DNA of 64,000 bases, from the NCBI GenBank assembly GCA_051294375.1, contig CM119263.1:30740053-30804052 (forward strand). The letters are read 5' to 3'. Positions 23,880 through 34,174 of the stretch are shown here, piece by piece; the first letter of the stretch is position 1; each line of letters starts with the position of its first letter. The notes under the pieces are model-generated. The model saw nothing but the letters and a program-made list of their open reading frames with translations, was not told the origin of the DNA and did not search any database. The position numbers were made by a program, and so were the translations under genes. The DNA is from Paraspadella gotoi (taxonomy: Eukaryota > Chaetognatha).

Positions 23880-24260
23880 TCATATCTTGACTGACTGACT
23901 TAACAATCGTACCATCACAGATGAATGAAACCCGGAAACAGAGGAAAGGATTAAGGAAGAGGATTCCGAAAGAGGAAAAAGATTCTGGAATGATTTTGAA
24001 TGGGATTTTGGAAGCCAAATCCAGAAAAGGAACAATACCTTCCGGAAGAGGAAAAGAAGGTTCCAGAAGAGGAAGATTCCGGAAGAGGAATCTGGCTTCG
24101 TCTACTTGCCCATTATAAATAGCCTCTGTTTCTGCTTTGATTCACTCTCTGAAAATTGACACTGTCAGAATAAAATTCCACTTTGGTTTCATTTTGAAAT
24201 CTTTGTCTACTTACTTAAATGTGGTGGCAGCGGTGAGATTCGAACCCACGCGTGATAGGG
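23880..24260 (+). mobile_element. Probable solo or truncated LTR with a tRNA-Leu primer site
   Basis: TGGTGGCAGCGGTGAGATTC at 24222, followed by GAACCCACG, is complementary, with one mismatch, to the 3' end including CCA of animal tRNA-Leu(AAG/TAG). That is what a reverse-transcription primer site looks like. Upstream lie a TATA-like TTATAAATAGCC (about 24114) and AATAAAATTCC (about 24170), as expected within an LTR. GGAAGAGGA repeats at 23940-24095 fill the rest. No gag or pol follows. The 5' LTR border is not defined. Confidence 0.5.
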
Positions 24261-25340
24261 CAAGTAGTATCTTTGACTATCTTTGTGACAAGACGTCATT
24301 CTAGTTGCCATAATTTTATATTATCAGAATTCTCAAATAGCATCAACTAGACTTTTATTTAGGATATCTTATAGTATGATTTTTTTCGTTTGTAAAAATG
24401 AATACTCACGGCGCAAGAAAGGAAAGGTGGGGGAGATTCTATGAGAGAGCTTTTGTAAAAACGTTTTTCGTTTCCAAAATATTAAAAAATTAATGCTGAA
24501 ACTAGATTAAAATAAATATTCTACCGTGATGGAAAAAAAAGTGTCGCGGTTTGGAAAAGCCAGTTAATTTTATTATCAAATATATTTTTTGGCTAATAAA
24601 TAAGTTTTAATAAGTAATATGACCTCCCTAAGACTGAATAGAATAAATATTTTTCAACAGCATTAAATGCATTCAAATACTCCAAAAAAGGTTGTCTTTA
24701 ACTGTTTTCACTTCTTTTTGATTAAATATTATTATTAAAATTATATCCCTGACATGATATTTAACAAGCAGTGAAAAAGATTGATCCTCTATAAAGTAAA
24801 CCAGGCCTGAGTTATTGCTGCATAATATGATAATTCATTGTCTTTCACTTCAACAAAATCTTTATTTTTTTATTTTTAGACTTGTTTGATACTTGATTCT
24901 GATAATACATCCAAGGGTAAATAAAAAGGATAACTTTGCTTACAGAAAGGTTACCTGGAACCTTATAACTTTTATTAATACTTTATAATTTAAAAATAAT
25001 ATTCTGTAACATTTACAGCATCAATATATTTTTAATATTGCTCTTTTTTTTACATATGAATTAAGATTCATCCCTGAATCTATACTAATGAAGATAATGC
25101 AATAACCATTTGACATGAGACTGAGAAAAGGCAGGGATTTTTTTTTTTTAGTATTGGTTAAACTCAAAAAATAATAAAAAAGAACCGGAAATGAATATAA
25201 ATAAAAAGTATAAATATAAAAAATATAAAGATGAAAGAAACATTTTTTTGGACAACGTATTTTTTTTACATGGAACTCCTGTATTTTTTGTCATACATAA
25301 ATGAAACACAGCTTATATGAATCACAAAAGGCTAAAGTTT
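24261..25340. other. No gene recognised
   Basis: AT-rich sequence. A phrase near 24525 (AAAAAAAAGTGTCGCGGTT) recurs inverted at 25629-25650 (CGCGACACTTTTTTTTCC), so 24.5-25.65 kb may be one inserted element. No open frame has a family signature. Confidence 0.35.
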
Positions 25341-25344
25341 CTTA

Positions 25345-25560
25345 ATATCTAAATTTTATTTTTCGATTCTTACATTTTGTTAATAAAAAACTGAACATTA
25401 TCCTTTCTCTCAAACTCTGTGTTGGAAACTTTGCTCTGTCTCTCTCTCTCTCTTTCTTTATGCACAAAATTCTCTTCAAATTCACAAATTGAATTGGCGC
25501 TGAAGAAGACTCGTATGTGAGTCGAAACATGTCCGTTTCACTATGAAATAAAAATCGTTG
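25345..25560 (+). mobile_element. Hammerhead-ended element, right end only
   Basis: CAAACTCTGTGTTGGAAACT and (TC)n correspond to the inverted arm of element 1. They run into a hammerhead core and AATAAAAATCGTTGTTAA. No matching left end is seen nearby. Confidence 0.6.
25496..25538 (+). ncRNA. Hammerhead-ribozyme-like motif
   Basis: GGCG-CTGAAGA, helix II GACTC/GAGTC with a short loop, GAAACATGTC, then CGTTTC. GGCG can pair with CGTT (two G-T wobbles) as stem I. Among the best-preserved copies. Confidence 0.65.
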
Positions 25561-26355
25561 TTAAATCTCTCTTCAAACTTTGTTCTAGATTCTTACATTA
25601 AAATACCAAAAAATAACTGGAAAGTAACCGCGACACTTTTTTTTCCATCATGGCATGAAAGAATTAGAATTTTAAAAATATTTTTAATAGTATTTGAGGA
25701 AAATCAAGACGAGATTTTATTCTGAGATTAAAGGTGACGGTGAGCCGCACGCAGGAGTCTGGATCAATGCAACTGAAACTAAGGGAGAACTAAGTCTATT
25801 TATAACTAAAACAAAGGATCAGAGACAAGAGTGATTTTGACAGTTCCATCGTTCTCCCCAGCTAATTGGTCGATTCCGTTTCCACCTCGGCCAATCAGGG
25901 TTCGACGATTCCATTCTGATCTCCTGCGATGACAGAATTGGAGCCCGTGACCTAAAAGAAATTTATACAAAGCTTTGTGAGATACCGCCATTCCGTTTGG
26001 GCGTTACTGATTGATGGTTATTGATGAGTCAAGAATAGAGAAATTAATATCAAGGATGCTCAATGTTCATCACTCAATCGTGTTCTCAATTCCGCAAGAA
26101 AACACGCAATCTCTAAAAATTTTAAAAATATTTTTAAATTTAGCTCATATTTGTTTAAAAAATTAGCCCTTTTTAGTTTAAGAAGATACAATGTACTAAA
26201 GCATTGAACAAATATAAATTCTATACCACTTTGTAGAGCAGGCAAAACACTACATTTTGCATACTCTTGCATACTTTTGAAGATTAACTAAGTTTTAATA
26301 GATTGGGAAGTCGTGAAAAATTAAAAAGTGAAGAGACAGTAATTATTGTTATGTA
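25561..26355. other. No gene recognised
   Basis: Minus frames at 25806-25991 and 26060-26272 have no recognisable domain. The GC content rises briefly at 25730-26000 without a splice-site or domain signal I can trust. Confidence 0.35.
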
Positions 26356-26359
26356 TTAG

Positions 26360-26575
26360 TGACAGAACCGTTCAATATAAGCAGTCCCTGAGCTTCGGAT
26401 CAGGCTGTAACACCATGTTACAGGTGGGTTAAGCGCCCCGTCCCTCTTAACTGCTAGGCGGCCACCGGGCTAGAACCCCGGACCTTTGGGTTGGGAGGCG
26501 AATGACTTGCCTCCGGCACCAATGGCCGCTGATGAATGGTTGGTGGATTTTAGTCCACCATAAAAGTAACCACAA
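26360..26575 (-). repeat. tRNA-like SINE (type B)
   Basis: The minus strand has ATTGGTGCCGGAGGCAAGTC, then GGTCCGGGGTTCTAGCCC (B-box-like), then TGATCCGAAGCTCAGGGACT and ATTGAACGGTTCTG. Matching copies lie at 39645-39850 (+) and 4853-4985 (-). A diverged relative lies at 38945-39055. Confidence 0.75.
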
Positions 26576-27010
26576 CGAAGGAAGTAGGCGTGGTTTATTA
26601 TGGATAATTTATAAGAATTTTATTTACACAAACGAGTAGATAATAATAATTGAGGGAGATTATGATGATTAAAACGATGGTTTAAAATATCAAGTAAATA
26701 GTTCATGAACTTGGGAATCTTTGATTTTAGTTTCTTGAGTGTAAGTTGAAGACTGCCTCGTTTCTTCTCTTATCTCTCTCCCGTCCTTTCGTGAGGGAAA
26801 CCACCTCTCTCATTGGTCAAGAGAGAAGAAAGACACAAAAGCCAAACAAGACAAGCGAGACAAGCGACACGATCAATCCCTTTCCTACGATGATATTATC
26901 TTGGGGAAAAGTAAATTTAAAGTAATAAATAACGAATAGATAAAATTGATATACAATAAAGTTCAACCGTGCTTTAACATATATATTTTATTTGAGATTA
27001 AAGACGTAGT
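26576..27010. other. No gene recognised
   Basis: AT-rich with a short TCTCTC-rich patch. No coding signal. Confidence 0.4.
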
Positions 27011-27040
27011 CTTTTTACATCAACGATTTTATTTTTAGTG

Positions 27041-27085
27041 GTACAGACAAGTTTCGGCTTACATTCAAGCCTTCATCAGTGCTTT
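27041..27085 (-). ncRNA. Hammerhead-ribozyme-like motif
   Basis: The minus strand reads GCA-CTGATGA (27079-27073), helix II GGCTT/AAGCC, GAAACTTGTC, TGT. GCA pairs with TGT as a short stem I. Confidence 0.65.
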
Positions 27086-28320
27086 GACAATTCACATTTT
27101 CATATTTTCCAAATTGACTTTGGGAGAGAGAGAGAGAGAGGGAAGATATAGCCAACAAAGATGTGAGACAGGACAGTGGTGACATGTGAGGACAGGTTTA
27201 AGTTGGTAGAGAGAGAGAGAGAATGTGAGGGAAGAGAAATTAAATTTTGTGAGTGAGAGAGAGAGAGAAAAGAGAGAGAGAGAGAGAGACAGAGAAGCAG
27301 AGGTTAACATTTGGTAAGAAAATACATTAGATAATGTATAACAATAATAAATTTAATAAATAAGTAATAATAAATAAAAAAATAAGTAAAAATTTTAATT
27401 AATTCAAATTAAAATGAAATCAATAAAGAAGTGAAATTTAAATGAAATGGAAATAAAGATGTTGAGGGATAGGTAAGTGAAAGAGTAAGTAAAAAATAAG
27501 AAAAAGAAAGAGCTCAAAATGAGCAGCCCCCCCCAGAGTCAACAATGGGGGATGCTGAAGATGTGGTCGGGTCATTGGTTTTTAATAGGCTAAGAGGTTA
27601 TTGTGGTGGAGTGCGACATGGACGGGTCCGGTAGAGACCCAGGCGGAAAGCGGCCAAGTGCAACTCGAATATCTCTCAGGCATGATAAACCTGCTGATGG
27701 CCCTTGTCTCGCCTGTTGGCGAGGCGGGCGGTGGTTTTGCAATGGGAGTTACAGACTCCATCTCCTCCTCCTGTAACCGTCTTTTTGGTGGGCGCCTGGT
27801 CCGAGGAGAGTCGGACTGGGTTGTTGCAGGAGAGGATTAGGCATCGGACATCCCTTGCGTATCGGGAGGTCTCTGCCTGACCCGTTTTAATAAGCAAATC
27901 ATAGCTCGGAGGGAGGTCGAATCATCCTCCATTTTGAGCATTTTTTTTCTCTTATTTTTCACTTACTTATCCCTCAACAGCTTTATTTCCATTTCATCTA
28001 AATTTCACTTCTTTATTGATTTTATTTTAATCTGAATTAATTTAAATTTTGTTTGTTTGTTTAAGTCTGTTTACTTATTTATTAAGTTTACTATTGTTAT
28101 ACATTATCTAATGTATTTTCTTACCAAATGTTAACCTCTGCTTCTCTCTCTCTCTCTCTCACTCACAAAATTTAATTTCTCTTCCCTCACATTCTCTCTC
28201 TCTCTTCCAACTTAAACCTGTCTCACATTTCACCACTGTCCTGTCTCACATCTTTGTTGGCCATTTCTTCCCTCTCTCTCTCTCCCAAAGTCAATTTGGA
28301 AAACATGAAAGTGAATTGTC

Positions 28321-28368
28321 AAAGCACTGATGAAGGCTTGAATGTAAGGCGAAACTAGTCTGTACCAC
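28321..28368 (+). ncRNA. Hammerhead-ribozyme-like motif
   Basis: GCA-CTGATGA, helix II GGCTT/AAGGC (one mismatch against the left-end copy), GAAACTAGTC, TGT. The mirror partner of 27041-27085. Confidence 0.6.
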
Positions 28369-28379
28369 TAAAAAAAAAA

Positions 28380-29170
28380 AAAAAAACTATTTAAGGTATA
28401 AACACAATTTTATTGGTGTTTTACGAGTTTGCATACGGGGTAATTAGAAAAGCATTCATGGACTGATAAATCCAAATTTTATTCAATATGGAATTGCTTT
28501 ATGGGTTTTTTTGCTTTATGCTTCTGGGCTTTTATTTTTGTAGATGTACTCCCATATGACGCGTTTAATATTTTTTTCCCTAATTTGGTTTTTTTGAATG
28601 GAGACGTCAAACAGGTATTTTTAATGGGACTTATTTTCCCTGAACACCCCATTTCAAATTAAATTATATTTATAGTTTAATTAATTTTAAGATTTAAATA
28701 TTAGGGTATAAGTTATGTTTAAGGATTAAGGATTAGGTCGAGTATCAGAGATAAGGATTAGGATTTTGATAAGAGTTAGGATTCTGGTTAGGACAAGTTA
28801 AGGATTGGGGTTAAAAGATTAAAATTAAATTTTAAAATTAAAATTAGCAGTTTTTGTCTTTTTGACAAATCCTGGAATATTTTTTAAATAGAGAATTTTG
28901 TTCAAATTCAATTACCAAACTTTATAAAAATCCCAGAAAAAAGTTGGAGTAAAAAGTATATAGAAAAACACACGATTCTAAAAGCGTTGCATCTGAAGAG
29001 CTTACTTTTTTTCACTTTATAATTGATCAAATATTAATATTAAACAAACTACTGTGCAATAAAACAATTTTTTACCTTTTTTTTAAAAATAAAAATGATT
29101 TTTTATTTTTTAAACTTTATATCCATGGTATATCCTTTCTTTTCGTTGTTGTATAGAGATTTAAAGGAAA
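28380..29170. other. No gene; decayed repeats
   Basis: A TTAGGG-like degenerate tract lies at 28690-28815. A weak copy of the 20-kb/34-kb dispersed repeat lies at about 28900-29010. No coding signal. Confidence 0.4.
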
Positions 29171-29201
29171 TTTGAATTGTTACAACGATTTTATTATTAA
29201 G

Positions 29202-29250
29202 TTGCAGACATGTTTCGACTCAGAGATTTTCGAGTCTTCATCAGCGCTTT
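29202..29250 (-). ncRNA. Hammerhead-ribozyme-like motif
   Basis: The minus strand reads GCG-CTGATGA (29244-29238), helix II GACTC/GAGTC, GAAACATGTC, TGC. GCG pairs with TGC. Confidence 0.65.
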
Positions 29251-29825
29251 TGATAATAATTTTAAACAATTTAAATTCTTTTTTTGCAGTTATTTTTAAA
29301 TTTTTTTTTTATTAATTATAGTTATAATATTATTTTAATTATTATTAATGTTTAATAATATTATTGATAATATTAATATTATTATTAACTATTTTTATAA
29401 TTTACTTTTATTGGTTATTTTCTTCTTAGTTATCAAGTTTTTTCATATTTACCTATTTATTAGAGCACGTATAATGATAACTTAAATGATTGAATTATAC
29501 AATTTATAAAAGTTTATTATATGTAATAATAGTTTTAAACAAGCAAAATAGTTATTTTTTTATTTTATATAAAAATATGTTTGAAATCCTCATTTTGGTA
29601 AGAAAAAGAAGCATTCAAGCTCTCGCTTAAATGCTATTTTGTCTTATTTATATTATTATAAATATTATAACCTATTTATATTTATAAAATATATATTCTA
29701 AAAACTTTAATATTTAATTCAATCTGACCACTGTCTTTTTCTCACTCTGTGTTCTAAGCTTTACTTTTCTCTCTCTGTCTCTCTCTCTCTAACTCAATGT
29801 TAAAGAGAAAAATTTGTAACTGAAA

Positions 29826-29875
29826 CAAACGCTGATGAAGGCTTAAAGCAATAGCCGAAACATGTCCTAATGTAA
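29826..29875 (+). ncRNA. Hammerhead-ribozyme-like motif
   Basis: CTGATGA (29832-29838), helix II GGCT/AGCC, GAAACATGTC ending at 29866. Core complete. Stem I is weak in this single-copy fold. Confidence 0.6.
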
Positions 29876-30248
29876 ATAAAAATCGTTATCAAACAAACAA
29901 ACTTTGTTTTCTCTAAATATTACAATAATAAAACGTTAAAATTACGCGAATAAAGAGCGCCATCGTTCTGACAAGTTCGATTGTAAGCTAATTTGCATAA
30001 TTTAAGAGCCAGATAAAAATCGACCGGGATCTCTCATGTTGAGAATTTCAAATCGAATAAAAAGTATTTTAAATTAAAGTATATATATGTATGATCACTT
30101 GTGTAAACATTTTTAAAAATATGAATCCATCTTGATACACTAGTAGGACCCTTTTTTTTCTTTTTTAATTTTATAATGATTTTGACATAAAATGATCAGG
30201 TTTAAATGAAATAGTCCGGTTTGAATCGCGAAATATTAATTTTAAAAG

Positions 30249-30458
30249 AAAATGAAAGGAAGAACTTTAAAAGAATCGACGAAAATAATAACAGCCAAAC
30301 ATGTTGAAAAAGAAGGGGAAAATTTTGATACTTTTTTAAAGTTTTCTCCACGAGAAGAGGTCCAATTAAAACGATACTTAGGATTTACAATATTGAAGTC
30401 ATACCACATCTTCCGATCTGAGAATATACAAAAACTACCATTGGCTTCTTATTTTATA
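30249..30458 (+). CDS. Possible repeat II N-terminal linker exon of the channel
   Basis: 70 codons from 30249 (ATG at 30252), hydrophilic then slightly hydrophobic (FLKFSPREEVQLKRYLGF, then LKSYHIFRSENIQKL). The position just before a channel transmembrane exon, the same strand and the shared frame suggest the cytoplasmic linker between repeats, but nothing in the sequence is diagnostic. The frame runs into three stops between 30459 and 30491. Those 33 bases begin GTCATT and end TTTTAG and are a multiple of three, so a very short intron is conceivable. The alternative is that the true donor is elsewhere or this frame is not coding. Confidence 0.4.
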
Positions 30459-30491
30459 GTCATTTATTAAAGAGCTTTGATTTGATTTTAG

Positions 30492-30981
30492 ATTTATGCA
30501 ATTTTCTTTGTTCTAACCTTTATTTGTCTAGTGGATTTTATTATTTGGATAACTATTAAAATATGGTCAGATCAAGATCTTCTGTCTGGTACACAAGCAT
30601 TAAAATTCAAATTTAAACAAGAATTGCGTCAAACACTTGGAAACATTTGCTCAATTTTTTTCTTTGGATTCAAGATAAATACTTTAATTGAAGTCGCTCA
30701 CAGAAAAATACCATGGAATTATCGCCATTGGATTATAATATGTCTTATTTTGCTTCTATTGTTTACTACCTTACATTATTCTGTTAGAGCGTTTTCATTT
30801 CTAAGACTATACAGAAACTATTGCGATTACTATCAAAAAGTACTCAATATAACAGTTTGTTCAAAATTAGATCAAATAAATGGAGCTACATGTTTGGCAA
30901 AACAGTGCCAGCTTTTATATAATAAAACAAACGGCGCAATATTTTTATCAAATGCTTGTTCAAATATATCTTCTCTTTCTG
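30492..30981 (+). CDS. CNG/HCN-superfamily channel, repeat II, transmembrane exon
   Basis: Acceptor TTTGATTTTAG, phase 0; candidate donor TCTG|GTTGAA after 30981, phase 1. Three hydrophobic stretches (residues 1-25, 46-66 and 75-97 from 30492) precede an extracellular-looking segment rich in Cys and N-glycosylation sites (NIT, NKT, NIS). The entry point and spacing match exon A: both start in what looks like S2 and reach the turret after about 120 residues, which supports a conserved intron position. The exact S-segment assignment is uncertain. It joins 32499 in frame (codon G|TT). Confidence 0.62.
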
Positions 30982-30989
30982 GTTGAATC

Positions 30990-31470
30990 TTTATTATGTC
31001 TTTGAACTAAATATTATTAAAATTATTACATACAATTGGTACCACCAATATAAAATTATTTATTCATTAAATACATATGCTATTTTGCCGCTGACTTTGA
31101 ACAATAATAATCTCGGTAATAATCTCGGATACTTTTTTTAAGAACAGAATAAATTTTTAAATAATTAAAATTACAACCTAAACAAAGAGATTAATCAGAT
31201 TTTGTAATGATTTATGACAATTTTGTTAGCCTTTAAATATTTTTGGAAGCAGATTAAACCAATTTTTAAGCCACCATTTCTAAAACTGCTGATCATAAGG
31301 TCAATTACACATATTAATCATCTGTAAACACTTTTTACCTAGACGGTTAAATAACGAGACAGTAAATAATGGCGTTTGTAAATTCCTTTCAGTATTAACC
31401 AACAATAACTTGGTTGAACAATTCAAAATTAAACGATTTTTTGTTAATGAAAAAAAATCTTAAAAGCATA
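30990..31470. other. Intronic AT-rich sequence
   Basis: No gene is seen. It lies between channel exons. Confidence 0.45.
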
Positions 31471-31473
31471 AGG

Positions 31474-32435
31474 ATCGTCACAATCGCATAAGAAAAATCG
31501 GGATTGACGACAAATTTTGCTTCTAAAAAAATCAAATTTGAGAAAAGAAAATTAATTTATAAACAAAGAAAAAAAAAAAAGAATAATAAATATAAAACAG
31601 TAAAATAACTTATTTTCGAGTTTAATTTTTAGCAAGTGCAAAGTCTGGAGATACATTATTGAAGGTACTTTTGTTTTACTTTTAGCCCGCATAAGCGAGC
31701 AGTTTGATTGAATGCGATCTCTCTAAACACAACATTCCCAGTCAAAAGACAAAGTGAAACTTGAATCAGACTGACAAAATGAGGTAAAGACTAAAGTAAG
31801 TAAAATGAAATAAAGTAAAATAAAATAATAAAATAAATATATATTAAAAAAATATTATTCTGATTGATATTTAAAATATTTAGAAAAAAAATCTACGAAA
31901 ATCTTGGATGTAAATTTGGGAATAAATGGCGATAATAAAAGTTTTTAGAGGGAAAAAAATAATCAGAGAGAGAGAGAGAAGCCAAATCGTTTTCAGACAA
32001 ATCAGCAGCGGCAGCAGCAGAGGCACCCAGAAAAAAAGAAAGAAATCAAAAGGCAGCAGCAGAAGCAGCAGGAGAAAAGAGAGAAAAAGAATAAGCCCCT
32101 GCAGAACCAGCTGCAGACTCGTTTTTTTCCCTTTCTCTATGAATCAGTGACTAGGAAAAAGAGAGAGGGAGAGAGACATGTAATTAAAAGAGAAAAGAGA
32201 GAGAGAAAGAAATATAAAAATAAAAAAGAAAAAATTTGTTTGTTTTGATAAAACGTAAACAAAACATTTAATAACTGTCCAGACTCAATTTTAAGCACAT
32301 CGATACATCATACATCATACACCCAAAGTTAATCATAAAAAAAGCGATCTATAATTTGGAACGCCGACAACAACGACGACACTTATGTGCAAAAGTGTTA
32401 CAATATCATCGCAAACGCTCAGCGATTGCGACGAT
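31474..32435. mobile_element. MITE-like element with ATCGTCRCAATCGC ends, copy 2
   Basis: Ends ATCGTCACAATCGC (31474) and GCGATTGCGACGAT (32422-32435). The body is collinear with 20983-21939 and nearly identical over long stretches, including GACAAATCAGCAGCGGCAGC. It lies in the intron and ends 63 bp before exon D. The open frame that starts inside it (32387) is extended only because exon D follows in the same frame. Confidence 0.72.
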
Positions 32436-32498
32436 TAAAATATACAAGAACTTATTTATTTAAATCAATAATAAAGATTCAAAATTCCGGTGCCTTAG

Positions 32499-33110
32499 TT
32501 AATTCTCCGCCATTATTAAAAGAACTGTTGCTAGATAAAAGAACGGCGAAAGCATATTCTTATGTTATATCATCCCAAGTTCTTATAACTTTTTGCAACG
32601 AATATTTCAATTGGTCTGCTTGGGAAGACTTAGTTCGTAAATATTACACAAATCTATTTATTCATTATCTTTCTTATACATTTTTTTGGGGAAACTTATT
32701 TACATATACAGTTTTTAATGATTTATTTTGTACCTCTCCACTTATAATTAGTACCTTATTCAGTTTATTTGCTTCTGCAAGTATCAATGGTAAATTTTCT
32801 AGTCATTCATTGGCACGTTATGATTATTATAAAGAATACAATAAAACGGTCAAAATATTAAAAAATCTGTTACCTACGTCCGAAGAATTGTTACAAAAGC
32901 AATGCATTTCCTACTTTCGTCTTAATTATTTGGATTACAATAGGATTTCAATTTATTTAAATGATAATTTAATAGAAATGCCAGAAGTCTTGAAGAAATT
33001 TGGAAAGATAAAAAAAAAAGTCTCAAAAATGAAGTTTGGATTAACTGCTTACGATGTCGATTCTATGAATAACTTATTAAGTTCATTAAAGTTTGTTTTC
33101 TTCCCACCAG
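32499..33110 (+). CDS. CNG/HCN-superfamily channel, repeat II, pore, S6 and C-linker exon
   Basis: Acceptor GTGCCTTAG, donor CCACCAG|GTTAGT, phase 1 at both ends. It encodes the end of the turret and a pore-helix/S6 stretch (LFIHYLSYTFFWGNLFTYTV, then LIISTLFSLFASASINGKF). Next comes a charged C-linker (YKEYNKTVKILKNLLP...LQKQCISYFRLNYLDY) and the start of a CNBD, ending KFVFFPP-G. No GYG is present at the filter position, so this repeat is pore-divergent. The exon end falls inside the CNBD, and the split Gly codon is completed exactly by the exon at 41925. Coding density is unlike the flanking repeats. Confidence 0.74.
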
Positions 33111-34095
33111 GTTAGTGCTGACTTGAAATCATTTCTTAAATTTTTAAAATTGTTTTAAAAAATTTGAAAAAACTATAACTTACATTGTTTAAAAAAAGCT
33201 TCATTTAAACACCAATAATTATTAATTTGAAGCATTCTTTTAAATGTTCATCTGTTTTTAGAGAGGACCCAAAATTATTTCCAAATAAGTTGCCTATAAT
33301 AGTGCCTGAATCTAGATTCAGATTTTCAAAAAACTTTCAAAATCATGATCAGAACCATATTAATGGAAATTAGATACGCAGCCGGTGGGTCAAGTATGCT
33401 CAAAAGGTTAGTAATAAAAATCGAGTGACTGGAATTGCAAATGAGATTAATGCGTCATCGTAAGGTAAATAAAAAAGAGCATAAACAATTTAATAATAAT
33501 TATTTTTTAAAAACAATTAATACATATGTTTTAATTTGTTTTGATAATTGATTATGTGAATTCTGTATAGTAAAATAATTTTAAAAAGCTAATTTATATA
33601 ACAATATTAATATGGCTCTTAAAGTCATTGACCTTTGACAAAAACTAATTCTTCCTCTGAAAGTATGTATCAATATATGGTAAGGATCTCACTATGCTCT
33701 CGTCCCGGAAAAGATGTAAGGTGAGGATGTATTTGGTAAAAGGAAAAGGGAATAAGGTTACATAAAAAGGGAGAGGGGAGAAGGAAGGCTTGAGGACCCC
33801 GAGATCGTGAGACGAGAAGTGAGGACGATCCTTGACTCGGGGATGAAGAGGAAGGAACAACGAAGGGAAGAGAAGGAGTAGAGGTTGAAAAGGGGAGAGA
33901 AAACCCATCTTTCAATAAGCTTTATTTTATGTTTCTATGTCTTCGTAAAATTCAGGCATCTAATATATTTTTTCGATGTGAAAAGTGGCTCCTTTTTTTT
34001 CGCCGTAGTGTGCAAGATAATGACAGAGCAGTTCCTTCAAACATAGTGAAGGACCTTCGTTTTGTTTTAAATTGAGAGAGAAAACAAAGTTTGTT
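33111..34095. other. Intronic, no gene recognised
   Basis: The overlapping minus frames at 33645-33915 are Pro/Ser/Leu-rich products of a purine-rich tract (GGGGAGAAGGAAGG). No domain or splice support. Confidence 0.45.
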
Positions 34096-34124
34096 TTTGT
34101 TTACAAACAACAAATTTTATTTTT

Positions 34125-34170
34125 TAAACAAACATGTTTCAACTCTTTTTAAAGTCTTCATCAGCGCAAT
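34125..34170 (-). ncRNA. Hammerhead-ribozyme-like motif
   Basis: The minus strand reads GCG-CTGATGA (34164-34158), helix II with GACT/AGTT (one G-T pair), GAAACATGTT, TGT. The triplet GTT is permissible but less favoured. Confidence 0.5.
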
Positions 34171-34174
34171 GTGA

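Larger units (their letters stand above)
27015..28368. mobile_element. Hammerhead-ended composite element 2, full inverted arms
   Basis: The left arm (27015-27530) and right arm (27920-28368) are inverted copies of each other over more than 350 bp: GTACAGACAAGTTTCGGC, CCAAATTGACTTTGGGAGAG, GAGGTTAACATTTGGTAAG, AGAAGTGAAATTTAAATGA. Each ends outward in a hammerhead core. The left arm meets the core at AGCTCAAAATGAGC, and the right arm starts with CATTTTGAGC. The GC-rich core (27530-27920) is unrelated to the SINE core of element 1. The 79-codon frame there has no domain. Confidence 0.8.
29178..29900. mobile_element. Hammerhead-ended composite element 3
   Basis: The left end is TACAACGATTTTATTATTAA with a minus-strand hammerhead. 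The right end has CAATCTGACCACTGTC, (CT)n, a plus-strand hammerhead and AATAAAAATCGTTATC. The middle is very AT-rich and appears to be degraded arm sequence. No GC-rich core remains. Confidence 0.65.

Noticed and set aside
27601-27840. 79-codon frame in the core of hammerhead element 2
   Set aside because: GC-rich spacer of a mobile element, open on both strands, with no domain.
32387-32498. N-terminal part of the open frame before exon D
   Set aside because: It reads through the end of the MITE-like repeat and a short flank; the coding part most likely begins at the acceptor before 32499.
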